A stretch of DNA of 15,875 nucleotides from JAHDHW01 sp964551455 (lineage in GTDB: Bacteria > Bacteroidota > Bacteroidia > Chitinophagales > Saprospiraceae), in the NCBI GenBank assembly GCA_964551455.1, contig CAZKDA010000108.1:1-15875 (forward strand), read 5' to 3'. The notes under the pieces are model-generated. The model was given only the letters and a program-made list of their open reading frames with translations. It ran no database searches and was not told the origin of the DNA. This document shows positions 1 to 6,169 of this stretch, piece after piece (the first letter of the stretch is position 1; each line of letters opens with the position of its first letter). Made by a program: the position numbers and the translations under genes.

Positions 1-554
1 TTAATCTTGTTTTCAAGGATTTTTGTAAGGGTGTCTCTCAGGTTGTTGCCATCTCTCAGGTTTGCCAGGAAATCGTTATTTGTTTTCATATTGTTGAAAC
101 CGGCATAGTAGCGGTGGATATTGAGCGTCAGTTCCTTGCCAAAAAAGGTTTGGAGGCGCTTGTCCATGATCATTTTGGAAAGCTGTGTAGGGTTTTCCAC
201 ATCAAAATTAACGGCGCCGCCATAGACCCAGCCTTCGAGGTTTTGTTCGGTTCTGACTTTGAGCCAGGGTTCATCGAACCAGATCCCGCGCAACTGTATT
301 TTGGTGGTAAAATCGCTGACCTCCCCCAGATCATAAACCACGCTTCCGGCATTCAGCTTGGCGATTTCTTCGCCTGCCTCCCCTGCTGAAGCCCTCAGTC
401 GGAGGTTGTCAATGTTGACGATCATTTTTGTAGGCTGGGATGTGGTTTGTTCAGGAATTTCCGGGACGTCTTCAACGGGTGGAGAATCGTCGCTGTTTCC
501 ACAACTGAAAAGCACTAAAATCGCAAAAAGAAAGGCAGTTTTTGAAAAGGTCAT
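1..554 (-). CDS. SH3-domain lipoprotein, 3' part outside the window
   Basis: Partial gene: 184 codons are visible from the ATG at 552-554 and the frame runs off the left edge. Residues 1-17 form a lipoprotein signal (hydrophobic FLFAILVLF) ending in a lipobox LFSC, with the lipidated cysteine at 18. The next residues, GNSDD, are acidic, which fits a Bacteroidota lipoprotein export signal for surface display; that is inference. A low-complexity Pro/Glu linker (24-42) leads to a bacterial SH3-like domain at about 44-115, with the family pattern NLRLRASAG (50-58), WLKV (97-100) and GWVYGG (108-113). SH3b domains often bind peptidoglycan or peptides. The part after residue 120 is not recognised. 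A candidate promoter lies 40 bases upstream, against the rpoD terminator, so this gene is probably transcribed separately from rpoD. The ligand and exact role are unknown. Confidence 0.8.
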   Translation of the reverse strand, partial: MTFSKTAFLFAILVLFSCGNSDDSPPVEDVPEIPEQTTSQPTKMIVNIDNLRLRASAGEAGEEIAKLNAGSVVYDLGEVSDFTTKIQLRGIWFDEPWLKVRTEQNLEGWVYGGAVNFDVENPTQLSKMIMDKRLQTFFGKELTLNIHRYYAGFNNMKTNNDFLANLRDGNNLRDTLTKILENKI

Positions 555-593
555 TGCGTATTTAGAATTTTGGCAAAGCCGAAAAATCAATTG

Positions 594-601
594 CAAATTT
601 A
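594..601 (-). promoter_or_regulatory. Candidate -7 promoter box of the lipoprotein gene
   Basis: On the minus strand this reads TAAATTTG, an exact match to the Bacteroidota -7 consensus TAnnTTTG, 40 bases before the ATG. No good -33 TTTG is visible at the usual 19-21 base spacing, because that position falls inside the terminator hairpin of the preceding gene. A single short match in AT-rich DNA could be chance. Confidence 0.4.
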
Positions 602-637
602 ATAAAAAATCCCGCCTCTTGGTTGAAGCGGGATTTT
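601..637 (-). terminator. Intrinsic terminator of rpoD
   Basis: A 10-bp perfect inverted repeat (606-615 with 628-637, core AAAATCCCGC/GCGGGATTTT) encloses a 12-base loop. On the minus strand it is followed by a T-run (complement of 601-609). It begins 37 bases after the rpoD stop codon. The symmetrical A and T flanks could allow weak termination on the other strand too. Confidence 0.85.
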
Positions 638-673
638 CTGTATTTGTATGAATAACGAAGTGTTCTGAATTGT

Positions 674-1540
674 TTACCCGAGATAAGATTTCAGGTTGTT
701 GCGATTATAAGATTTGCGGAGCCTGCGGATCGCTCTTTCTTTGATCTGGCGAACCCGTTCCCTTGTCAGGCCGTAAAGGTCGCCGATCTCTTCGAGGGTC
801 AGCGATTTGTAATTATTTAATCCATAATAAGAAGACAATACCTCTACCTCGCGGGGAGAAAGGATGGACAGGCCTTGCTGCACTTCTTCTTTGAGAGATT
901 GTTCCATGAGGTTGTTGTCGGGGAGAACGGTATCGTCGCCCACGATCACATCCAGCATGGTGGAGTCGCCGTCTTCGCTGCTGAGCGGAGCATCGAATGA
1001 CAGGTGCCTGCTGTTGCCTTTGAGCATGTTGTTGATCTCTTTGGGCGTCATTTCGAGGAGTTCAGCGAGTTCTTCGTTGGTCGGTTCGCGTTCGAATTCC
1101 TGCACGAAGTTGAGAAAAGCTTCATTTACTTTGTTGTAAGAACCCACTTTATTCAACGGGAGGCGGACGATCCTGGAGTATTCAACGATAGCCTGGAGGA
1201 TGGATTGCCTGATCCACCAAACGGCGTAAGAGATAAATTTAAAACCTTTGGTTTCGTCAAAACGTTTGGCAGCTTTCATCAGGCCGACATTACCTTCGTT
1301 GATCAAATCGCTTAATGAAAGACCCTGATTCTGGTATTGTTTGGCAACAGAAACGACGAAGCGCAGGTTGGCTTTGGTCAATTTTTCCAGTGCGTTATTG
1401 TCTCCTTCCCGAATGGCTTTGGCGAGTTGTGCTTCATCATCGGCAGAAAGCATCGGGATCTTACCAATATCATTGAGATATTTATCCAATGAGAGGCTTT
1501 CTCTTGCAGTAATTTTGTTTGTAATCTTAAGTTGACGCAT
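674..1540 (-). CDS. rpoD: Primary RNA polymerase sigma factor (RpoD/SigA)
   Basis: This is the housekeeping sigma-70 subunit that directs RNA polymerase core enzyme to promoters. It has 288 residues, the compact form typical of Bacteroidota primary sigma factors, which lack region 1.1 and the long non-conserved insert of E. coli RpoD. Visible regions are 1.2 at about 16-50 (SLDKYLNDIGKIPMLS), region 2 at 54-125 with the core-binding and -10 recognition block (ANLRFVVSVAKQYQ, DLINEGNVGLMKAAKRFD, FKFISYAVWWIRQSI), region 3 at about 130-210, and region 4 at 220-275 with the -35 reading helix-turn-helix (TLEEIGDLYGLTRERVRQIKERA). The start is the only ATG giving the conserved MRQLKI beginning. 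It follows pnp with a terminator between them, so it probably has its own promoter, though I could not locate one with confidence. The gene is intact. Confidence 0.96.
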   Translation of the reverse strand: MRQLKITNKITARESLSLDKYLNDIGKIPMLSADDEAQLAKAIREGDNNALEKLTKANLRFVVSVAKQYQNQGLSLSDLINEGNVGLMKAAKRFDETKGFKFISYAVWWIRQSILQAIVEYSRIVRLPLNKVGSYNKVNEAFLNFVQEFEREPTNEELAELLEMTPKEINNMLKGNSRHLSFDAPLSSEDGDSTMLDVIVGDDTVLPDNNLMEQSLKEEVQQGLSILSPREVEVLSSYYGLNNYKSLTLEEIGDLYGLTRERVRQIKERAIRRLRKSYNRNNLKSYLG

Positions 1541-1720
1541 GTTCGAATGGGCTTTTTTTCAATTGAAAATGACGGAGGATATTTGGCGTTATAATAATAC
1601 GTTTTTTCTAAAAGAAAGTTCCTTTTTCCAAAAAAAAACTTGACTTTATGTATAAAAATACTTATAAGAGGGAATTTCACCTTTAAATACAATATGCAAG
1701 CCAAAAAAGTTTCGACAATT

Positions 1721-1766
1721 ATAAAAAAAGCCCTTGTTTCTTCATTATTCAGAACAAGGGCTTTTT
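1721..1766 (-). terminator. Intrinsic terminator of pnp
   Basis: A 14-bp perfect stem (1725-1738 with 1753-1766, core AAAAAGCCCTTGTT) has a 14-base loop. On the minus strand it ends in a T-run from 1729 down to 1721. It lies about 30 bases past the pnp stop, in the 258-base gap before rpoD. Because both arms carry A/T tails, it looks bidirectional. Confidence 0.85.
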
Positions 1767-1798
1767 CCTTTTTATAAAAAAACAGACATCGAAAAAGG

Positions 1799-3958
1799 TC
1801 AATTTTCTTTCGAGCGATTTTTATTCTGACCATCCGGCATTGGCAATAAAGCTTTGTGGGACAATCTGAATTTGCCGGTTTTTTGGTCGATGCCGATCAG
1901 TTTTACCTTGATCTCATCCCCCTGTTTCAATACATCCTCCACTTTGTCTATCCTGGAATGAGATATTTCAGAGACATGGAGCAATCCGCTCTTTCCCGAA
2001 AAGTCAACAAATGCGCCGTAGGGCATCACAGAAGCCACTTTGGCGGTGTAAACGTCACCAACCTCCGGCATGTGGGTAATGGACTTGATCCTTTCCAGCG
2101 CTGCATCAATGGAGGCTTTATCACTGCTTGAGATACTCACCACACCCTTGTCGTCAACCTCTTCGATATTGATGACGGTGTTGGTTTCGGCTTGGATCTC
2201 CTGGATGATGCTGCCGCCGGGGCCGATAACCGCTCCGATAAAGCTCTTGTCGATAAGTATTTCGACGATGCGGGGTGCATGCGGTTTGTAATCTTCATTC
2301 GGCCTGGAGATGGTTTTATTCATTTCATTGATGATGTGCAAACGTCCGTCACGAGCCTGCTGCAAAGCTTTCTCGAGCATTTCGTAAGGCAAACCTTCGA
2401 TCTTGATGTCCATCTGGCAGCCGGTGATGCCTTTTTGGGTTCCCGTTACTTTAAAATCCATGTCGCCCAGGGCATCTTCATCGCCAAGAATATCGGACAG
2501 GATAGCAAAGCGTTTGCCATCAGAGATCATTCCCATGGCAATACCCGAAACAGCAGCTTTGATCTGGACGCCGCCATCCATCAGCGCCAGCGAGCCGGCA
2601 CATACCGTTGCCATAGATGATGAACCATTGGATTCCAAAATATCGGAAACGATCCGCAGGGTATAAGGATTATCCTTCGGTAAAACCTGTTTCAAAGAAC
2701 GTTGTGCGAGGTTGGCGTGGCCGATCTCGCGCCGGCCCGGGCCTCGCGAGGGTTTTGTTTCTCCTACGGAGAAAGCAGGGAAGTTATAGTGCAGGATAAA
2801 GTCTTCGTATGAAAGGTCCATGGCTGTGTCCACCATCAGCTTGTCCATTTTGGTACCGAGCGTCATTGAGGCGAGGGCTTGGGTTTCTCCACGTGTAAAG
2901 ATCGCCGAACCATGCGTCGATGGGAGGTAATCGATTTCCGACCAGATCGGCCTGATCTCCTTGAATCCGCGTCCGTCCAACCTGGTGTTTTCGCTGAGTA
3001 CCATTTCGCGGATCGTTTCTTTTTTGAGTTTGTCAAAATGATCGGCGGCCTCGGCGGCTTTTTCTTCCCAGGCTTCTTCTCCGAGTTCTTCCATCAACGT
3101 TTCCTCAACTAATTCTTTGATCTCTTTGAATTTTTCTTTTCGGACAGGTTTTTCAAAAGCGCCTTTTGCTACATCATAAATTTTATCTTTTGCCAAAGCT
3201 TCAATCCGCTTTTTCAATATTTCATCTTCTTCCACAATTTCCACTTCGCGCTTAGTCATGGCTTTTTCGCCTACGAGTTTTGCCAGTTCCAATTGAGCCT
3301 GGCATTGTGGTTTGATGGCCTCGTGGCCTACTTTTATAGCTTGTACCAAATCCGCTTCGCTGCATTCTTTTGCCTCGCCTTCCACCATCATCACATTGTC
3401 GATGGTAGCTGCAACCACGATATCCAATTCGGCATTGGGGATTTCAGAACGGTTTGGATTGACCACAAACTTACCATTGATCTTGGCTACCCTGACTTCC
3501 GAGATCGGCCCGTTCCAGGGAATATCGGAAACAGCTAAAGCGCTGGAAGCTGCAATGGCTGCCAACGTATCGGGCATGACTTCTTTGTCAGCGGAGATCA
3601 GGTTGATGATAACCTGCGTATCGTACATATAATTGTCGGGAAAAAGCGGACGGATGGCACGGTCAACAAGCCTCGATATCAGTATTTCATAATCTGACAG
3701 CCTGGCTTCGCGGCGAAAAAAATTGCCGGGAATTTTGCCGGCTGATGAAAACTTTTCCTGGTAATCAACAGATAGCGGAAAAAAGGATTGTCCTTCCCGT
3801 AATTCACGGCTTGAAACGACTGAGGCAAACATCATTGTGTTGCCTATTCTTACTACGACGGATCCATCCGCCTGAGCAGCCAGTTTGCCGGTTTCGATGG
3901 TGACAGTCCTGCCATCGGGCAGATTGAAAGAGGTACTGATAGGAATTTGCTTCCCCAT
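1799..3958 (-). CDS. pnp: Polyribonucleotide nucleotidyltransferase (PNPase)
   Basis: PNPase is the 3'-to-5' phosphorolytic exoribonuclease that degrades RNA with phosphate, releasing nucleoside diphosphates; it acts as a cytoplasmic trimer. The 719 residues match the usual length of about 700-715. Domain order is RNase PH 1 (about 13-145), the all-helical linker (about 240-320), RNase PH 2 with its C-terminal part (about 325-555), KH (about 562-622) and S1 (about 632-702). Diagnostic motifs are FFRREARLSD (80-89), GPGRREIGHA (406-415), the phosphate-binding SNGSSSMATVCAG (443-455) and DILGDEDALGDMDFK. In that last motif D493 and D499 correspond to E. coli catalytic D486 and D492. The KH loop GPGG is at 579-582. 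The gene sits between rpsO and rpoD, echoing the widespread rpsO-pnp pairing. A long 454-base leader and a terminator after rpsO suggest separate control. Confidence 0.97.
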   Translation of the reverse strand: MGKQIPISTSFNLPDGRTVTIETGKLAAQADGSVVVRIGNTMMFASVVSSRELREGQSFFPLSVDYQEKFSSAGKIPGNFFRREARLSDYEILISRLVDRAIRPLFPDNYMYDTQVIINLISADKEVMPDTLAAIAASSALAVSDIPWNGPISEVRVAKINGKFVVNPNRSEIPNAELDIVVAATIDNVMMVEGEAKECSEADLVQAIKVGHEAIKPQCQAQLELAKLVGEKAMTKREVEIVEEDEILKKRIEALAKDKIYDVAKGAFEKPVRKEKFKEIKELVEETLMEELGEEAWEEKAAEAADHFDKLKKETIREMVLSENTRLDGRGFKEIRPIWSEIDYLPSTHGSAIFTRGETQALASMTLGTKMDKLMVDTAMDLSYEDFILHYNFPAFSVGETKPSRGPGRREIGHANLAQRSLKQVLPKDNPYTLRIVSDILESNGSSSMATVCAGSLALMDGGVQIKAAVSGIAMGMISDGKRFAILSDILGDEDALGDMDFKVTGTQKGITGCQMDIKIEGLPYEMLEKALQQARDGRLHIINEMNKTISRPNEDYKPHAPRIVEILIDKSFIGAVIGPGGSIIQEIQAETNTVINIEEVDDKGVVSISSSDKASIDAALERIKSITHMPEVGDVYTAKVASVMPYGAFVDFSGKSGLLHVSEISHSRIDKVEDVLKQGDEIKVKLIGIDQKTGKFRLSHKALLPMPDGQNKNRSKEN

Positions 3959-4412
3959 GATTTACATATTTTTTTGAATGGATAAAAATTCTATTGTCGT
4001 CGCAATGATAAAATCCGCTCTTTAGTCATGGTCGCCGATATAAAAAACCGGACGCACAACGCTAAAGGAAAGTGATCTACCTAAAATTTCGACTTTTAAG
4101 TTTTTTAAAAACACTCATCTGATTTATACAACCAAATTTTCTGAACAAACCAATTTGTTGTGATGAGTTTTATTTTGATTTAATATCAAGGCGGGATGGC
4201 AATAGCTAAATATATAAATTACGGGAATGGTAAAATAAATTAATCTTTCTTCTGTCAACCATCTTTCTCCGTATTCCTGCGGAGGCCTTTTTTAAATTTT
4301 CAGGGAAATTTCAATATGTGTTTAAAACCTCTCTGAATGGATTTTTCAATGGTACGTGAAACCAAAAAAAAGTGTTGCACTATCAAAAGCAACACTTTTT
4401 TCGGAACGAACA
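3959..4412. other. Gene-free pnp leader region
   Basis: No protein-like open frame is present in these 454 bases between pnp and rpsO. The right end holds the rpsO terminator (4364-4401). Elsewhere there are only weak structures: a 6-bp hairpin with a 4-base loop at 4144-4159 (AACAAA/TTTGTT), and a 5-bp stem CTCCG/CGGAG at 4267-4284 followed by a plus-strand T-run with no plus-strand gene before it. I found no exact TAnnTTTG promoter for pnp. The closest match is TATCATTG at 4003-4010 on the minus strand, without a good -33 partner. Confidence 0.6.
4364..4401 (-). terminator. Intrinsic terminator of rpsO
   Basis: A 13-bp perfect stem (4366-4378 with 4389-4401, core GTGTTGC/GCAACAC within A and T runs) has a 10-base loop. 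On the minus strand it ends in eight T's (complement of 4364-4371). It starts 11 bases past the rpsO stop, so most rpsO transcripts should end here rather than read into pnp. Confidence 0.9.
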
Positions 4413-4688
4413 CTATTTTCGCAAGCCTAATTTTTCGATCAGCTCACGGTATTTGTTTATGTCTCTTTTCGACAAATATCCCAACAGGCGCTTTCTTTTT
4501 CCCACAAGGGTCAGCAGGGTTCGCCGGCAGGAATGGTCTTTTTTATTGATCTGGAGGTGTTTGGACAATTCATTGATCCGGTAGGTGAACAATGCGATCT
4601 GGGCTTCTGTGTTTCCGGTATTGCCCACGGAGCCACCGTATTCTTTGAAGATTTCTTCTTTTTTTTCTTTTGTGAAATAGACTGCCAT
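4413..4688 (-). CDS. rpsO: 30S ribosomal protein S15
   Basis: S15 binds the central domain of 16S rRNA early in 30S assembly and contributes to an intersubunit bridge. The 91 residues compare with about 89 in the family. The fold signature is clear: an N-terminal helix (EEIFKEYGG), the NTGNTEAQIALFTYRINELSKHL segment at about 22-45, the rRNA-contacting DHSCRRTLLTLVGKRKRLL (51-69) and the final YLSKRD..KYRELIEKLGLRK. The start is the ATG at 4686-4688; no Shine-Dalgarno sequence is visible, and the upstream stretch is A/T-only, as is common in Bacteroidota. It has its own promoter about 60 bases upstream and a strong terminator immediately downstream, so it behaves as a one-gene unit next to pnp. 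Confidence 0.97.
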   Translation of the reverse strand: MAVYFTKEKKEEIFKEYGGSVGNTGNTEAQIALFTYRINELSKHLQINKKDHSCRRTLLTLVGKRKRLLGYLSKRDINKYRELIEKLGLRK

Positions 4689-4746
4689 GAAGTTTTAAAA
4701 TTTTAAAATTTACCAATTGTGATTACGAAAATCAGTTTTAGCGGTG

Positions 4747-4778
4747 CAAATGTACGTTTTTTATTTAGTTGTTTGAAA
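4747..4778 (-). promoter_or_regulatory. rpsO promoter (Bacteroidota type)
   Basis: On the minus strand the -7 element is TACATTTG (4747-4754), an exact fit to TAnnTTTG. It is preceded at 20-base spacing by TTTC (4775-4778), a 3 of 4 fit to the -33 TTTG. Transcription would start near 4740, giving a leader of about 50 bases before the rpsO ATG. This is the best promoter match I found in the window and agrees with the sigma factor encoded downstream. Confidence 0.7.
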
Positions 4779-4943
4779 GTTATTTTTAAAAATGTATGCT
4801 TAACTCACAAACATCTTGTCAGAAAGTCAATCTGCGAAAATAACCTCGATCACGCCCCGACCCAAACACAAGGTGTCGGGGGTCTGGGCGGGAGGGTCAA
4901 AAGTTCTGTGGGAAATAAAAAATATGTCCCGCTGATTCCGCTG

Positions 4944-4966
4944 AACTTGTGATGCCACAGGCGTTA
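4944..4966 (-). repeat. Partial copy of the palindromic repeat, inverted
   Basis: The 23 bases here match the reverse complement of 5925-5947 with a single difference (t for c). They include the small hairpin of that element, here ATGCC-ACA-GGCGT, where the changed base still allows a G-T pair. The outer arms of the full element are not recognisable around this copy, so it is a fragment or one module of the repeat. It and the full element flank mazG in opposite orientation. Confidence 0.7.
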
Positions 4967-5031
4967 TCCACGCAGATTAAATAGGAAGCAGGTTAAAAAT
5001 GTAAAAAGCTATATTCCCCATCCTGCTGCGG

Positions 5032-5790
5032 TCATTTCTTTTTCGCTTCGTTCCACAGGGCATCCATTTCTTCGAGCGTCATATTTTGCAAGGGTTTGTG
5101 GGCATTTTCTTCGATGTATTCAAACCGGCGTTTGAATTTCCGGTTGATCTTTTCGAGGGCGGTTTCGGGGTCAATACCTTTGAATCGCGCAAAATTGATC
5201 AGCGAAAAAAGTACATCGCCGAATTCTTCTTCCTGCTCTTCCTTGGAATGAGGCTGGTCGGCAACAGCTTTAAACTCCGCCAGTTCTTCCTCAACTTTCT
5301 CCCAAACCTGGTCGCTGTTTTCCCATTCAAATCCCACCTGCGCCGTCTTTTCCTGCATGCGGTAAGCCTTCACCATCGCCGGCAAAGCATTGGGCACTCC
5401 TGATAAAACCGACTTTTTTCCTTCGCGGAGCTTGAGTTGTTCCCAGTTTTTCTTCACATCTTCTTCGTTCTCCACCTTTACATCTCCGTAAATATGCGGG
5501 TGCCGTTTGATCAGCTTTTCACACACCGCATCGATCGCATCGGCGATGTCGAAGGCATTTTGCTCCTCAGCAATTTTTGCATAAAAAACCAGGTGCAGCA
5601 TAATGTCGCCGACTTCCTCTTTGATCTCGTCCGGGTTTTGAGCCAGGATGGCATCGGCCAGTTCGTAGGTTTCTTCGATGGTGAGATTGCGAAGGCTTTG
5701 GAAGGTCTGTTTGCGATCCCAGGGGCATTTTTCCCGGAGTTCTTCCATGATGTTGAGTAATCTTTTAAAGGCTTCCAGCTTGCGGTTCAT
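5032..5790 (-). CDS. mazG: Nucleoside triphosphate pyrophosphohydrolase MazG
   Basis: MazG hydrolyses (d)NTPs to the monophosphate and pyrophosphate, clearing non-canonical nucleotides; in E. coli it also lowers ppGpp. The 252 residues match the two-domain form (E. coli about 263). The N-terminal domain has KCPWDRKQTFQSL (21-33), then the metal-binding acidic set E39, E40, E43 and E59-x-x-D62 (EEVGDIMLHLVFYAKIA). The linker carries the family stretch HPHIYGDV and later GVPNALPAMVKAYRMQEKTAQVGF (131-154). The C-terminal domain repeats the acidic pattern with E168, E169, E172 and E189-x-x-D192 (EEEFGDVLFSLINFAR). The start gives the usual MNRKLEAFKRLLNIMEELR. It stands alone, with gene-free DNA of 379 and 343 bases on either side. 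Confidence 0.95.
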   Translation of the reverse strand: MNRKLEAFKRLLNIMEELREKCPWDRKQTFQSLRNLTIEETYELADAILAQNPDEIKEEVGDIMLHLVFYAKIAEEQNAFDIADAIDAVCEKLIKRHPHIYGDVKVENEEDVKKNWEQLKLREGKKSVLSGVPNALPAMVKAYRMQEKTAQVGFEWENSDQVWEKVEEELAEFKAVADQPHSKEEQEEEFGDVLFSLINFARFKGIDPETALEKINRKFKRRFEYIEENAHKPLQNMTLEEMDALWNEAKKK

Positions 5791-6169
5791 TTATTTGGTA
5801 TTGAAGCATGAATAGTTGGAATTTGGTGTAAAATTCCGTGGTTTTTCTTTTAACAACAAATCGAGATTTTTTCTCACGCAAAGTCGCCAAGATCGCAAAG
5901 CGCTGATTTTATATACTTTGCGTCTAACGCCTGTGGCGTCACAAGTTATGCGCCTTAGCGTGAGAAAAAAATTACCGAAGTATTCTTTTTCAAAACTTGC
6001 TGCAAATTATGAAAAAGAAAGTTGACAAAAGCACAGTAGATTTTTTAGGCGGGCGGGGTCAGGCAGGCATCAGACTTTGTCGCACATAGCCGGAATACAT
6101 TCAACTTTGCGAAGCCAGCGATTCCGTGGCGAACCTTGCGGTTAAAACCCCGAACCCCGAACCACAAAC
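5791..6169. other. Gene-free region upstream of mazG, with repeats
   Basis: No supported gene lies in these 379 bases. The main content is the three-armed palindrome at 5867-5970. To its right is a 10-bp A/T inverted repeat (5983-5992 with 6010-6019, TTCTTTTTCA/TGAAAAAGAA). Near the end of the neighbouring envelope gene, a tandem pair of CGAACCC-type heptamers lies at about 6150-6164. I saw no exact TAnnTTTG promoter for mazG; TCGATTTG at 5857-5864 on the minus strand is the nearest match. Confidence 0.6.
5867..5970. repeat. Three-armed palindromic intergenic element (104 bases)
   Basis: The outer arms 5867-5886 and 5951-5970 pair over 20 positions with 2 mismatches, the outermost 13 being perfect (TTTTTTCTCACGC/GCGTGAGAAAAAA). 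Inside are two further hairpins: CGCAAAG (5894-5900) with CTTTGCG (5916-5922), and ACGCC-TGT-GGCGT (5927-5939). The single strand could therefore fold as a cloverleaf-like structure. It encodes nothing and lacks a T-run in the right place to end transcription. The form suggests a dispersed REP- or MITE-like repeat. A partial inverted copy of one arm at 4944-4966 supports this. Confidence 0.75.

Larger units (their letters stand above)
4689..5031. other. Gene-free region between mazG and rpsO
   Basis: No credible gene lies in these 343 bases. They contain the rpsO promoter (4747-4778), a G+C-rich hairpin at 4855-4881 (CCCCGAC/GTCGGGG, 7 bp, 13-base loop) and a partial repeat copy at 4944-4966. 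A weak 6-bp pairing (4987-4992 with 5022-5027) lies just past the mazG stop, but it has no T-run at its end, so I do not call it a terminator. Confidence 0.6.

Noticed and set aside
1378..1833. Minus-strand open frame of 151 codons spanning the pnp-rpoD spacer
   Set aside because: It overlaps the rpoD start and the pnp end in a different frame, crosses the pnp terminator and reads as Lys/Phe/Ile-rich translated spacer.
4719..4952. Plus-strand open frame of 77 codons between rpsO and mazG
   Set aside because: It lies over the rpsO promoter and a hairpin, has no upstream signal and encodes a low-complexity, non-protein-like sequence.
4846..5970. Insertion sequence or transposon carrying mazG between inverted repeats
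   Set aside because: The repeats share only 23 bases, no transposase is present, and mazG is a common chromosomal gene. Dispersed intergenic repeats explain the arrangement better.
5816..6025. Plus-strand open frame of 69 codons over the palindromic element
   Set aside because: It is the translation of a non-coding repeat, with no domain and no start signal.
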